Source: Phoebastria nigripes
Taxonomy: Eukaryota > Chordata > Aves > Procellariiformes > Diomedeidae
Assembly: GCA_035582835.1 (NCBI GenBank)
Contig: JAYKAV010002974.1
Coordinates: forward strand, 568,410-632,409
Direction of reading: 5' to 3'
DNA: 64,000 bases
The notes under the pieces: model-generated
Databases searched by the model: none
What the model saw: the letters and a program-made list of their open reading frames with translations, nothing else
Told to the model about the DNA's origin: nothing
In this document: one piece after another, positions 34,901 to 49,900 of the stretch
How positions within the stretch are numbered: position 1 is the stretch's first letter
Layout: the number at the start of each line of letters is the position of its first letter
Made by a program: the position numbers and the translations under genes

Positions 34901-37900
34901 TTCCTCATAAGCACTTCTTAAAGCAGAATGATGCCTTGATTGTCATCCTTAATTCCTCCACTTTTTGAGAAAGAGCTTTCTACCCTCTTGTACTCTAGTG
35001 GGATTATAATACCGTAATATTGTTAGGACACAGTATTCCACTCATGCATAACAATTAAATGTCTTAAATGCTCTTCTTTTGCATGCAAGTGGGGATCTAG
35101 CAAGAAAAACGTTAATGAAATTAATAATCAAGATAGCCAAGAATGTCAAAGCCTCTACAAAAATTAATTTGTGTAGCCGTTCCTAAAACACTCTGGAATT
35201 GCTGTCTTTGCACAGGCAAAAGTTGGGAGTAGAAGCTTCCAGGGCAGAACTCAGTACACTTTCCCCCGTATCAGTGAAGCATTCATTATGATGAAGGCAA
35301 AATGACTGTATGTTTGTGCAGTTCAGAAGTTCTGAATGAGACTCCCTCTCTGCTAACGAGAGACATACCCAGAGCTGAAATAGCTAGTCAGTATGTGTCA
35401 CAGAAAGCACATGGACCATGTTCAGGATGTATAAATTTGTAAGCAAAATGCCAGTAGCAGAAAAGCCAACCAGTCCGTAAGCGGATAGCGTTGGGAAAAG
35501 ATGCAATCCCTCACTTCTTACAATTTATGCTTTATGTTCTGCAGAAAGATTCCACTCACCAGTACTCTCTCCCCCTGTCCCCAGCTTCAGCAACTCACTG
35601 CTTCTTGCTTCACATTAACTAGAATAGAATAGAATAGACTATTTAGGTTGGAAGGGACCTACAATGATCATCTAGTCCAACTGCCTAACCAATTCAGGGC
35701 TGACCAAGTTAAAGCATGTTATTAAGGGCATTGTCCAAATGCCTCTTAAACACTGACAGGCTTGGGGCATTGACTACCTCTCTAGGAAGCCTGTTCCAGT
35801 GTTTGACCACCCTCTTGGTGAAGAAGTGCTTCCTAAGCATAAGTTCACTAATGGAACTGGAGAGAACTGTGCAACTGAGAGAGGCATTTCTTGCCTGGTA
35901 CATTTGTTGTCCTTTTTTAGACATTTATGATAGATGGAAGCTGTTCCTCTAAAAGAGAAATATAGACATATAATTGTCTTAAGATTAATTAATGCATTGA
36001 TGTTAAATGGTTAATTTTAATTGGTTGCTGGAGTGTTGCTACAATATGGGACTGACTCTTCTGGTGACTCAAACTTAAGGGCAAGTCTTGGAATTTCTGG
36101 CTGAATTTTAGTCTATGTCCAATCCAAATTCAGTAGCTGGGGGGCAATATCCTCATGGAACCTATGTAGTTATGGACTGTATATATGTCTGCCACGTGTC
36201 TGAATTTCACTCAAATAGTATAATGTAGCAGAAGTTTACATGTACTCTGCTAATTTTTGTTTCTTCCCGAAGGAGGTGAATTTTGGCTTATTTGAGTGTA
36301 CTAATGGAAATATCCTTCAGGGCCTGGAATTTTTCTTGTCACAAATCATGATACCAGCACTTAAATCCCAACAGGTAATCAAATAGCTAGTCTTTTTTCT
36401 CAGTAACATGTGGCATTAAGTTAAGTGGCTGCTGCAGTCCTGTTTGTGCATCAGTTGAACATAAAACAGAGGATACAAAAAGATACAAGTCTAATATAGG
36501 CCTTTATGGGAGTCATGCAATTTGTATATGTGTGTTTGAAATTCATATAGTTATTGTTTATTTTCAAGCAATAGCACCAGCCATAATGCTCATGACAAAG
36601 GAGAACATAGCATAGCAGCCATACTAAGGTAAAACTGTGATGACTTAATTAAAACTAGATTAAGCCTGGATTGAAAGATGTGTCAAGTCCTGGCAGCACA
36701 AAGGATCAGTCCATGATTTTATTCTGGAGTGTGGACAGCAAGCACTGTATCACAGCCAGGGTATCTAGCTTCTTTGAGTTGTCCTTGTTCTTTGGCACTC
36801 ACAAAGCATCACAGTTGGTTCTGTTGCCTCCAGAAGTACACATTCAGAGGTAGGAAATATAATGTGTCTGTCGAGAATGATGGTGTCATGTGCTGTTACC
36901 ATATGCTACCATTTTCTCTCACCCAGGAGCAGGAAGGGAGATTAGAATCTGTTTTCTCTGTTCAGAGAGCGCCAAATCAGACTGAAAAAAAAGACAACAA
37001 TTCAGTGTGAAGACAGTGAGAGCAGGGAGATGTTTTTATTTCTTGAGAGCCTCTTGCTTGTTTGTCTCTTCTTGTCTAACAGAATAATTAAATCAATGCA
37101 CACTTTAAAGTATTTATGTTATAGTACAGATGAGTGTATTTTAAAGGGCAAACTGATAAATCTTTATATACTGCCATGAATAAGAAATACCTTTCCAATG
37201 AAAAATAAGATACCTTTTGTGTTCAAAAAAAACAAAAGAAAGTGTGACCCTCGGTTTGCTTTTTTTTTTTTTTTTGGCATAAATCATAAAATAATCAGAA
37301 CTGGGGAGCTGTGAAGGAAGGCTTGAAGAACAGCCAGATACAAGACTTTCTATATTCAGTGGATAAATTTGTGGGTAGTTTGTCATCATCAAGACAGAAT
37401 ATAGAAGATAAAATTCAGCTCACAGAAGTGGATATTGATATTTATGTCAGCAACTTACAGAACCCATCTGACTACATAACTGCAGGTGAGTAATTCCTAC
37501 AGCAAAGCAAACACAATGATGCTGTTTATAAAATCCATTTTATGTCATTAGTAAAAATTTACTCTGAAGAATTAATTCATCTTCCCTGAGCTATATACAT
37601 TTTTCTGCTTACTCTTGCCAGGTTTCTGACTGTAATCATAAAATCATCAATCATTTGCCCATCCTTTAGTTCATAGATCTTAAAGGATTAGGTAGTTCCT
37701 TGACATATCATGTACGCAATGGCCTGTGTTCCTCTTAGTTGGCTGGCCAAGTAGTTGCTGAGTTAAGCCATCTACTAGTGTGTATACTCTTCACTTTCTT
37801 CGATACTGGGGAAATCCTATCCAATATTAAGTCTGGCTCTGAGGGCTGTGAGTCAAACAGAGATGTATTTATAAAAATTTATGTATATACATATATGTAT

Positions 37901-40900
37901 ATGTAAGAAAAAGAGTAGTTATGTCTCTTTGAACAATAGCTTTCCACCATTTCTTATCACCACATGGATTTTCAGAGTGAAATAATGCCAAACCAGTCAA
38001 TACTTCTGCAATCCCTCTCAACCCTACATGAGCCTATGGCAGGACAGCTTCCACAGAAGAACTAGTGACTCTTAAGATGAGGCAATAACGTTATATAGCT
38101 GGACAAGTTCTTTAGATCCATTTAGTAGTACAAGCTCCACGAGTCCTAAATATAATGCACCAAGTGAACTGGACTCTTGCAGCTGCTAGGGCAATCTAAA
38201 AGATGTGCTGACTTATAGGGGTTTTTTGTGACTNTTAATAATGGTGTCTGTTACGTGATGCTTTTAATGTGGAATAGGCTGCAGTGGCAGAAAGAGGGAA
38301 ATAGGAAGTAAGCCTTTACTTATGAAATACAAGCAGAAAAATATACGCATAATAGTTAATGCATTTCTTGGACCTCTGAAACATGATTCTCCCAGAACCA
38401 CATGGCTCTATTTTTTTTTCCTTACGAACTCACTGTATTTTTAACAGTTTTCATTGTAAAGGATATGCAGTAGTAACAGAGCAGGTAGATACAAGTTGTA
38501 TGTGTGTGCATCTTGTTGTTACAGTCTTAATCTTTTCCTGTTGTTGGTCGGTGATTTGAATATACTCAGCTTACATAGACTCTCAGCTTATATTTGCCAA
38601 GGACATTTCACTTCTGTAGTTAAAAATCTGTATTTATTTCTTGGTACTTATGAAACTGTCCCATTCTATGATTTTGAAGGCTGCAACACAGAGGTCACTG
38701 AGAAACTTGAAGAAGTGGTCATGATTTGGATCAAACAGATCAGACAAGTTTTAGTGGAGAGTGAACAAATGAGAAGAGAAGCTGATGACATTGGTCCATC
38801 TGCAGAGCTGGAACACTGGAAGACAAGAATGTCATCATTTAACAGGTTAAATCCCTGCATTATTTCTCACAGAGTCTAAAAAAAAAAAGCTTTTTAAAAA
38901 TCAGTGTAAACTTCCATTCCAAAGAGAGTATTAAATGTGTATCTTTCTTCAAAGCCTTTTAGATGAGATCAAGAGTTCAAGAGTAAAGAAAATTTTAAGT
39001 ATTCTTCAGGCAGCAAGATCAAAGACATTAAAGCAGTGGAAAGAGCTGGTAATTACATGTTTTAATAAAAATTTTAAATGAGTACAGGACTGTGTTTGTA
39101 ATGCACACAGAACTGAACATAATGCTAAAAATAGTTTTGAGTGTTTATGCTGGTTTTGTACTGTGGTTTATTATCCGTTTGTTGAAACATATAACACCAA
39201 TGATTCTGAAGTTAAATAGATAACTTGAAAAGAAGTCAATGCTTCTGTAATATGTCTTTCATTAACATAGTGGGAGGAATGGTTGTGCAAAAGTAAAGCA
39301 ATGCAGCAATACAACATTTTTCTGTCTCTCTCCAGCTGTACCCTTTGCAGGCCAACTGTAGAGATGTCTGAAAGTTCATCATATTGCTTTTAGAATTATT
39401 GACAGCTGGCTTTTTGTAGTATAACTGCTACTTCAGATAAGTGGATATCTGTAGTGTATACTCATCAGTCAAAATTGTAGGCAAGCCAGAAAATAAGCTG
39501 TAGACCATGTACAACCAATCAGACCCCCCCAAAACACCAGAATGTAGATCATCTAGCACTTAAGAAGGTATGCTACTGTTTTGAAAATAGACCAGGAAAA
39601 CAGTATCACCTTACTGAGTTTTTTATTTTGTGCTTAACATATTTGCAGACTTTTATGACAAATGGAATTTGAATGAGAGTGTCTGTACAGAGCCAAGGAT
39701 GATAAACTAGATTTCTTTCTTCATACAGAATTGCCTCCTAAGTACTGGATAGTTCCTAACTGTCATGAACAGAAGGATATACAGGCATTAGTTGTGAACT
39801 CATTTGCCCTTACAAGTGTTTATTAAAAAATGATGGGAAACACCCTGGTACATTTCAGAGATCTTGTCTAAGTTCTGTAGAATGGGTACCATGCTAAAAC
39901 CATTCTAAAATGTGAGTTGGATTATCAAAACCACACTATTGTACATCCATCAAGAAGGAGAAACTTTGGGGGTCTAAGTAAGGAGTTCCTCTAAATCACA
40001 TCCAAAATGTTGCTGATTGCCAGGTAGATCTTACCAATTTTTGCATGTAAAAGCAGTTATTTCTTATGTAAAGAAGAAATGGCTTATTTGAGAGAACTGT
40101 GAGAAAATGTTTGCAAGATGGAATCATAGTCTTGTGGTACATGCACTGTAAAAAAGCAAGAACTTGTTCAGTAGATTTTAACAGTATTCTATTTCTTTTT
40201 TTCTCTCCTTTCAGGATGGTAATATAACAATTGCTGCCAATGAAGCTAAAGACAACGTGAGATATTTATATACATTGGATAAATTTTTTGGTCCACTTGC
40301 CAAAGCTTCACCTGTAAGTAGTACTCTAAAGGCACTTAACGTGAAATTCAGAAAAGAAAGGAAAGGTTTTTGCTGCTGAAAGAAAGATATTTCTCCTTTC
40401 AGTATTTAACTGCTATGCTTAATGATTAGTGGACAGCTTAACTCCTTTGGCATTAGTGAATTGAGTTTACAGATTTTGAATAAGCCATAGATAATACTAC
40501 TTTTTGTGTAGGAGGCAGTTGTCATTCCAGAAGATAATTGAAGGGCATGAGAAAAATAAGCAAAATATGATGTTTTTCCAAACCTGATATCGAGCTGAAT
40601 TGTCTTTGTGAGGTTGGGCCTTATGTATGGTACCTCTTCCTGTCTCCTGTCTCCATGCTTCAGTTAGCAGTTACTNGTGATTGTTTTAATGCAAATACCA
40701 TAAAATGATCTTAAGCCTTCAGTTGAGCTGAAATTGGGCAGCTTCCACTTATTTTACACGTTAAAGCTGTTTCTCTTGCAGGTAGCACGTATTTACTGTC
40801 ATCCTGGTTCAAATGATAAAACTTACTTTCATAACCATGTGGGTCTCAGATTTCATTTTTTAAGTGAGAGCATGAATTTTGAAGATACAGCCACCAGGCA

Positions 40901-43900
40901 AAACTGTCTAAGCTTACATGGTTCAGAAGATTTACACATAATCCAGCTGCTTGCAAATTTTCTAAATACTGTTTTCAAAGCTTGAACTCTGTCTGAATCC
41001 ATTGAGCAATTTTACACTGCTTTTCTTCTGCAAATATTCACCGTTCTGCCATATTGGACTTGACTTTCAGATACCGTACTTTTTTTATCCTTTTCTAGGC
41101 TAGTCACTGTCTCTTGTTCTGGGTTCTCAGTATATCTGCATGCATGCATTTCTGTGGAATCCTTCTGTGGGACAGAAAACTCTATAGTTCAGTATCCTCA
41201 GTAAGAGAGAGATTATTGTTGCTTTGCCTCCCCCTTTTGGGTTTCTCTTCTGTGCAGATCTAGGCAAAATGAGCAAAGGCCAACNTTCTTCTTGTTGTCC
41301 TTCCTACAGCAGGCCAACTCTTTTGTAGCAGTGTATGACTTCTTTTCCTCAGGTAGCATATTCCTTTGCAAAGCAGACTACAGCACCTTCGTATACTGGA
41401 GGCCATGGCCAAGAAGAGCACAGTCTCTGTTTTTCCTCTGGAAAATCCCACTCTGGAAGAAGACCTATTCATTTATTCATTACCCATTCCCCATTTTTTT
41501 TTCTTGGTCGTAGTGTGTTAGGTCCCTGCAAATGAATTGGATGGTCCAGTTCATAATGAGATGCCTACAAGAACCGCGTGTTACAATCAAAAAGATGTTT
41601 ATCCACTGACAAATGTATTCCCAGAGCTGTCACATTTTCCATTGTGTTAATTTTTAAGAAATTTGAATTGCTGACTCTCCCATTTTTTCCTGTTGTAGGT
41701 AACAATGATGGAACATGTACCCAGTTTAATGAATACTGTCTGTATGATCTACTGTACATCACCATACTACAACACATCAGAGCGCATGACATCTCTTCTT
41801 CTTAAAATTACTAATCAAATGATTAACACATGCAAGACATATCTATGTGAAGGTGTTTCAAAAATCTGGGATCTGGACAGGTGATAGAATTTTAATAATT
41901 TCATCTTCTTTTGTTAACACTGAAAGTAAAATTATAGATTAGTCATCAAGATTATTAAAAGGTAAATTTAAGTAGCCCCTTGTCCTCCTACCAAGCACTG
42001 ATTCCCATGTTAATTTTAAGCTTGTGACTACTCATTTTGTGTAGAATTAAGTACTCTGCAAAACCAAATTTACTATGTGTTGTGAAAAAAACTGTTATTG
42101 AAAAGCATGTAATATATATCAGTATACAACACTCGATATTTTGTCCCCATGGCTTTTTTTAGACCAAAACACACTTGAGCAATTAGAACTGGGAGCTAAG
42201 GTTCTTCACAAAGAAGCTCCGAGGACAAACTGGCAAAGTTCCATCTAAGATATATATTTTGCTGTTAGTGGACAGGAAAGTCAGTTTGAGGAAGGGGACA
42301 ATATGTACCAGGACCAGAATCACAGTTCGATTGTAGTCTGTTTGGAGCGAGGTAAGTGGGTGATAGGATGATACTCAAACTCATATTTTCTGAGTATTCC
42401 GTGGAGAATGCTGTATAACCAAATACATGAGGAGTGTTAATGGTGCCAGTGAGGCACCTTAAATTTATAAAGCTAGATTTACTGTAAGTTTGCCAGTTAG
42501 TCATGCCTAAGACTAGTTTTGTTCTTCCTTTCTATTGTTCTTGTTACAGCTATTAGTTTAGCAAAAGTCCCTAGTTTTCAGCAAATGTTAGGCACTATAC
42601 AGAAAATGAACAAAAACTTTGCCTCAGCTCTAAGGAGCTTGCAATCTAAAACTTAAGAAGAGCTTGCAATCTGAAACATAAGAAGTGAATGGTGAGATGG
42701 GGGGAAGAAAGAGGGATAGAGAAAAACCAGCAATCATGCAGTGTTGGTCAGCTGGAGTGACAGTGTTTTCAGCAAACCTTGTGATGCCCTTGGATGTTTT
42801 GTAGGCATCACTGCCAGGAGAAGTAAANGAGACATTTCAAGGAAGGGATGAGTTAGCTGCTCTATGGCTACTTGCAAGGAGCTGCTCCCAAGTGCTACAT
42901 ACAGCATAAGTGGAAGCACAGAAGTATTTGTATGAAACTTAACAAGTGGGTGGTGAATGCTGACATCGCTGGCAGAAGAAGTGTATCTGAAGGATGAGAA
43001 GTTAAGTGGAGATAGCCTAGGAAGAACACATACTATAAGAACAAGTAAATTATTTTTATGCAAAAGAGAAGGGGGAAACNACAGAGAGGGGTTAAGATTA
43101 GCATGACATCTAAAGTTATCAACTAGAAAAGTAATGATTGGAACACTCTCTTGAAAGAGTATAAATGGAGCAAGATTATGGTTACTGAGGTGAGAAGGAA
43201 AAGGTGTTACAAGCTTCATCAAGACATAGACAGTCAGGATGTCTGTGCTTAAATTCCAGCCAAGTCAAAGGTGACACTGAGGTAACAGGCTAGGAGACAT
43301 AAAAGTAAATCTAACAAATAATTTGGATTTCTCCTGTATTTTGGTGTGGGTAAAGGGAAGTTTTTGGAAATTACCTGTAATCAATTAAGTACTGGCTATG
43401 TTTATTCTAAAGAATTAATGTAAATAAAAGTAGAATACATTTTTTTGTTTATTCTAGCTGAATTTATTTTTGAGACATTCTTCTCACTTATTTGCTGCTG
43501 CTGTCCTTGCAAAAGTTTCTCTCTGTCCCAGTTAGTGGTTTCAATCTATAAAGTTTGACTATCATTTTAATTCCTGATGATCTTTTGGAAGACGAAAGAC
43601 AAAGCCAAAGTGGAGCAACAGTCTTGGGTAAATGGCTTATGACTAATTGCCATGCCACATCTGTATATCTCATGTATAGTAGTACCTCAGGGTTAATGAA
43701 CAACTGTATATAAGATGTAACTATCTGTGGCCTTAGAACCAAGATCTTCCTGGTGTGTCTTTGTAAAGAAACAAGACTTTCCTCATGCTTACTGTAGTCT
43801 GGAAAAATACCTCTCCAGTCTTGTCTGTTTAGAAAAAAAAAAAGAAACAAATGAAGAAAACCCCATCAGCAGTATCCAGGTTACAGAAGATGAGAAATGG

Positions 43901-46900
43901 CCAAACTGCAGGCACTCTGTAGCCAGGGTTTACCTGATGTAAGTCCTTTCCGGACTATGCTATGAAAGTTTTAGGTTGATGACAATAAAACCTAAACTTA
44001 AAAATATCCAATCTAGATAACAAATTTAAAACAAAACCTTGTAATGTAATCCTCATATTTTGAACGTTTTTCAGGTAATGTATAATTTTGTGTTCTTACT
44101 TTGCAAAGTTGCNTATCTGACTGAAATGTTCTGTTTTTATTTATACTCTTTTGAAGACCTCCTTAGGATGTTTTTCTGTCTTCTGTGCTTTTTTCCTCAG
44201 GCAAGAATTGCTAAAAAGGATACAACAATGCATTTCCCTTAAAGAACAGTACCAAACATCCTTTCAGAGAATTAGGGAGGTGCTAAAGGAAAATCCAAGT
44301 GACAGGCAATTTGAGTTCAGGTAAATGATTCACTCTAATATTGAATCGTATTCATTTATACAATTTATAAACGAGATGTCATTATATCTGCTGGCTAGCA
44401 GAAAAGCGAAATACTCAATTAAAATGTAGTATTTTTTATAATCAGAACATGACCTTGCAGAGGGTTTTTTTAATTCAGGAATAAACCAGTGACAGGTTTT
44501 TGCCAGTCACTTGTTGATTTAGCAGATGTCCAAGGGGACTTCAGGGGAATTTATGCATGTGTTGATTTAATACATATGTTTATGTATGGTCTGAAATCCC
44601 AACAAATTTGAGTCATGAATGTAAGTGAAAAGACTCCAGGGGAATTTAATCAGCTTTGGCCAGGTTGTCCATCACAATGCCAAGGGAAGTTTTACCTATA
44701 TTGGCACTTAAAGCATGGAGCATTTCTTAATATTGTACATTCACATTTTGATCTCCTGCAAATGTCTTATTTAAAAGAGTAACTCCTGTAAAATGTGGCA
44801 AAGGCTTTTAATTGACATATGTAAGGATTAAGCATTTTCTGGTTTATATCCATTACTTTAAANTGGTTTTTACTTGATTTGTAATTATTACAGCATAGAT
44901 TTTTTTATGTGAAACTTGGTAGCAGTTCTGGAAGAATATATGTGCATTAAATATATGTGGTTAAATCTATTACAAATAGATTTGCATAACAATCCCTCTG
45001 TTGCTTTTTTATTGTTAGTGAAAACTATATATTTGGAAAATTTGATACATTCTGTAAACGCTTGGAGAAGATTTCGGACATGAGCAATATTATGGAAAGC
45101 CTTTTAGAGCTCCAGCGTATAAAAATAGAAGGTATTGAAGAGATCAGAACTCATTACCAGAGCATTGCTACAAACACCAAATCCAAACAGTATGATGTTC
45201 TGGATCACAGAAAAAAAGAGGTATATACATTCAGCACTTGTCTGACAACCACCCCATTAATTCTATGCTTTTCACTGGAGTTATGCAAAGAAGATTAAAT
45301 TTTATAACAATGCATATAGAATGTTGCTGTAATAATAATACTTTCATATCTTTTAATACAATTTGAAAGTGTTTTGGTATATTTGGCTTTTATTTCAAAT
45401 GTTTTTGTTAATTTTTGATAAACTAGGTTTTGTGTGATAGGTAATGCAACAAACAACTTTTCCTAAACTTGTTTGTTTTGAGATGCATATATTTTGAACT
45501 GCAGACTGAAAACTAATTCAGGCAGGTCAATGCATTAAATACAGTTTATCTAGCTGCAAGAGTTACTCAGTGTTACTGAAAATACTTAGTGGAATAGTAA
45601 AGGCAGTATTATAGTAAAGGTAGCAAAGGCAGTTAGATGAATATTTTAGAGGGAGAAGTGAATGATATCACCCCCAGCACTCAGTAGGGTGGTAAAAACT
45701 AGTGGCTTTTCAAGTGCTTCAGACTCATGTTTTAATACATCCTGCACATGCTGGAACTGAGCTCCTTTTTTTGAGCTGTAGCCTGCTTGCTTTGCAGGAT
45801 TGATAGCCTCACAATAGAAGTGCTAGAAATGTTGACTTACTCTCCTGACTTCCTGAACTGTAACTTGCAGCTGTCAGCAACTTTCCTTTAAACATTTAAG
45901 TCTAGAGTACCTTTGGCTTTCTTCTAACTGGCTGATCGCTTACATATCTGTAATACTTGCTGTGTGGTTCTTTTCTGAAGGAGAACATTTACTGGTAACT
46001 GGAATTTGAAGGTATTTAAAAATTGCATGGCTTTTCTACACCTAAATGGTTGGAGTAATATATAGTCTGGACTATCTTCCGAAGCTTGTGGAGTGCTTTC
46101 TTCAAGAGGAAGTTTGCATTGAACTCTTTTGTAGGTCCTCAGTCTTTTGGACTTTTAAGAAAAATTATTACAGATAAATACCCAAATTATTACAGATAAA
46201 TACCCACTTCTAGTTAGGAGCTGCCGAATTTGGCAGCCCAATAGAGGTGAGGCTGTCACAGTTCCATGTCCCCAGGTCCACTGAGCTGTGAGGCTGAGCG
46301 TGTAATTCCCGATGGGCATGCATGCACAATATATTTATACACAGGTCTGGCTGCACAGCTCAACACAAACTGAAAACAGCAATCACACAATTACAAACAG
46401 TATTAATGGCCTCATCCTGTACCTCTCTGGCTGAGCAGGAGGAAAGCCTGTTAGTGGAAAATATATATACACGGATCCCTCCAGTAGCTGGTCTTACACA
46501 CTCAGTCTAGCCAACAACTGGCCCCTTGATACGCAGGCCTCCCCAGTTCCTGGACTTAGAAACCCCGCCAAGGCCCGCAGCCCCACCCCAGTTGCTGGTA
46601 CTCAGACCTATACACACACACACGCACAGACACATGCACTGTGGGTCCCTCCAGTAACTGGTCTTAGGCAATCAGTCTACCCTCTACCTGACCCCTGGAT
46701 CCCCTTGCTGTCCCGGTTGCTGACACACAGAGACACGCACATGCAAACAGTTCTTTCTTGTAGCTGGTCCAGGCTTATAACTTTATCAGTAGCTGACCTT
46801 CAGACCCTACCATCTCTCTGGTAGCTGGCTTGGGCCTCCTAGTCCCTCTGGTAGCCAACTCTTAGACCACTCTGGTCTCTTTAATATCCAGCCCAGATAT

Positions 46901-49900
46901 ATGGCTGCTCCAACACTTGGTTCCCAAGCCTCTGTCCTATTTGCTGCCTAGTCTGGTTTGGTATTCTCTAGCCATTATATGTGACACACCCACCCACACA
47001 GTATGCACATGCTTCAGTGTTTCTAGTTGCTGTGATCCATGGTTCCTACCCTGGTTGCTGGTGCTTAGGCCTCAATACACTCCAGTCTCTCCAGTTGCTA
47101 ACTCTACAGGTGCACAGGCCCAGTGACCCATGGTCTCCATAGAATCATAGAATGATTTGGGTTGAAAGGGACCTTTAAAGATTATCTAGTCCAACCCCCC
47201 TGCCATGGGCAGGGACATCTTCAAGTAGACCAGGTTGCTCAAAGTGGCATCCAACCTGACCTTGAACACTTNCAGGGATGGGACATCCACAGTTTCTCTA
47301 GGCAACCTGTTCCAGTGTCTCACCACCCTCAGCGTAAAAAAAAATTTCTTCCTTAAGTCCAATCTAAATCAACCCTCTTTTGGGTAGATTTAAAACCNTT
47401 ACCCCTTGTCCTATCACCACAGGCCTTGGTAAAATTTTCTCTTCATCTTTCTTACAAGCTGCCTTTAAGCCCCTTCCACTCCTGTTGCTGGTATGTAGAC
47501 TCCCATACACACTCATGCACATAGAAGAGAGAACCCTTTCACCCATGAAAATGGTTGGAAATGGAGATAAGTAAGAAGACAAGACAGACTGTACTGATCA
47601 GGTGCAGGGCACAGCCAGACANGTGTACTGACCAGCAACCTGTTCACATGTGACCGACTCCTTTTATCCCATCATGCCTTCATTTTCCCACACTTGTTCC
47701 TCCCACAAACCACATTGATCCCTGCCTTTGCTTCTTCCCTAACTCCTATAATATGTTTTGTGTAGTCCCAAAATGCTCTTCCCTGGTAAACTGTAATGAG
47801 TCCCTTATCTCCTAGGCAATAACCTCCCTTAGTCTGTAAGGTGCTCTAGAGAGCTTGCCAGTTCNCTCATCTTGATGGGTTTCATACCTGGACAGTGAGC
47901 TGAGCGCTCTCCTGTGGCAGTGCTGGGAGTAGCTGGTGAGTGTGCTCGGTTCTCTCTGATTAGGTTATTAGATTTCCTCTGCCTGTCCTTGTTCCTCTGT
48001 GCTCCTTTGTGTTCATGAAGATTGAGGCTTTAATCATATAACCTAACACTTCTTATTTTTTGTTTGCTTTGCTTAGAATGTAAATGCCTTTGTTACTGGT
48101 GTTGTCCCTGTTCTCTTTAATTCGGTGCTGAACACATGTACTGGGCAGATAAAGCAAATTCCCCAAAAACTTCAGGGAAAGAATTTTGTATGAAATGAAG
48201 GCAACACTATAGATAATTTTTTTTTTTTTCTTTTACCCTTTTCTAGTTTGAAAAGGATTACTTTGAATTTAAGAACCAAATTGCAGCATTGTACGAGTCC
48301 ATACAAGAATTTGTGGATTCCTGGTTTGAGAAGACTGTAACTGTAAGTAATTTTACAAATGCAAACCCCTTGTTCTGGTTCTCAGAAAGGCTGAGTACCC
48401 ACAGCTCCTACTGAACTCCTTCATTACTGCCAGTGTTCTGTACTGTGCTGGTGGCTGCCTGAGATAATGTAGGAGGACATCAAGCCTATTACAAGTGTTC
48501 TAAAAGTTGCTTGCAGAAGTGCTGGAAGATAATGTTCATTGTTACTTAGTGCCAGTTTTATGTTCCATCTTTTCTTACCAATTTTATAGCCCTATCTTTT
48601 TGAAGTTTATTTTCTTTCTTCATCCTGATGTTCCCCATGCTTCCTGTTGCATTTCTGAATTATTCCTGTTGGACTGGCAGGAGTAATGAAATAATTTCTG
48701 CCATCTGTTACCTTAATGTCAGTACTGTTCATTGGTTCAGGCCCTGATCATGATACGAGATGTTAATGAAGCATGAGTAAAGGTGTAGGTGTTCTACCAC
48801 AACAGTTTGCAGAAAAAAAGAGTGATGATTTGGAAGTCAGAAAAAAAATTAATATTCCAGTATACTGTAGTGGTAGCAGTTTCTTGGTTGATAATATGGC
48901 AAATACATTCTAAATGGGACAAAATACAGAAGTAAAATTCACTAACTTGTCTGGATGGACTTTTCTCTGTTTGTTAGAAAACAACTTGCAAACTTACATA
49001 ATTTATACTATAAATTAAAAAAACAATTTATGAACAATGACTTTCTGAACTATTAATATCTTCTGGAGTAAATGCTCCATCCTCCTTTTTAGACTGAACA
49101 GATGCTGGGACTTCTGATGAAGCTTGAACAAATAGGAGAAAATCATATTGATCTTAATGAGAAGTATACCATTGTCGTTCAGCAGTACAGCCAAGACTTG
49201 GAGTTTGTTCGAAAACTCTACCAGAAGCAAAAAGAAAATCCACCTATACCACGTAATATACCACCAGTAAGAATGAAATAAATGAGGAAGAAAAAGGACT
49301 TAGCAAAGTCTTGACTGTTTTTAAGTTAATGGCAATATAACCTCATATCTTCTATGTTTTAGGTAACAGGGAAGATTATGTGGGCTCAGCAGCTATACAG
49401 AAAAATTGACCATCCAATGACATTCCTTAAAAAGAAAACCACACTTTTGAAGGTTGGAAATTAGCAGAGGAGGATTTATGCTAAGCTTTCAAGCATGTTA
49501 TTAACAGACACATGATTTATTTTTATACTCCTAAGCTCACTTTTCTAACAACTTGTATTCAAGCTCATTCACCATCACAGGATAGGTGTTAGTGTTTGCT
49601 CCAAGATTTGAATTCCTTTTTGCAGCATTATTATTCTGCAGCTCAGAACAGTTACTTCCCTTGAGACATTAAGCTGATGACTTAGGCTGGTGCTTTTGTC
49701 CCTTCTGGGGCTTGACTTGTGTTAATCCTGATAGTAGCACTGTTGGCCGTGTACCTAAGCTTAGAGCCTTCTGTCTGCTATGCTCTGTAATGAAGAGGAC
49801 TGAGATATTTAACCTCAAACACTAGCCACACTTCATGAAAAAATATAATTTTACAGCTTTCTCAATGGGACATCAGTGCCTTGTATAGGTCATAGTATAG

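Noticed and set aside
42734..43222. 162-codon open frame on the minus strand
   Set aside because: It contains two unknown residues from n positions, lies in a dynein intron next to an old LINE relic, has no recognisable domain and no splice support.
46481..46730. CRISPR-like repeat-spacer appearance
   Set aside because: The cores are degenerate, spacing is irregular (45-63 bp), the spacers are CA-rich, and the genome is vertebrate; it is a minisatellite-type array.
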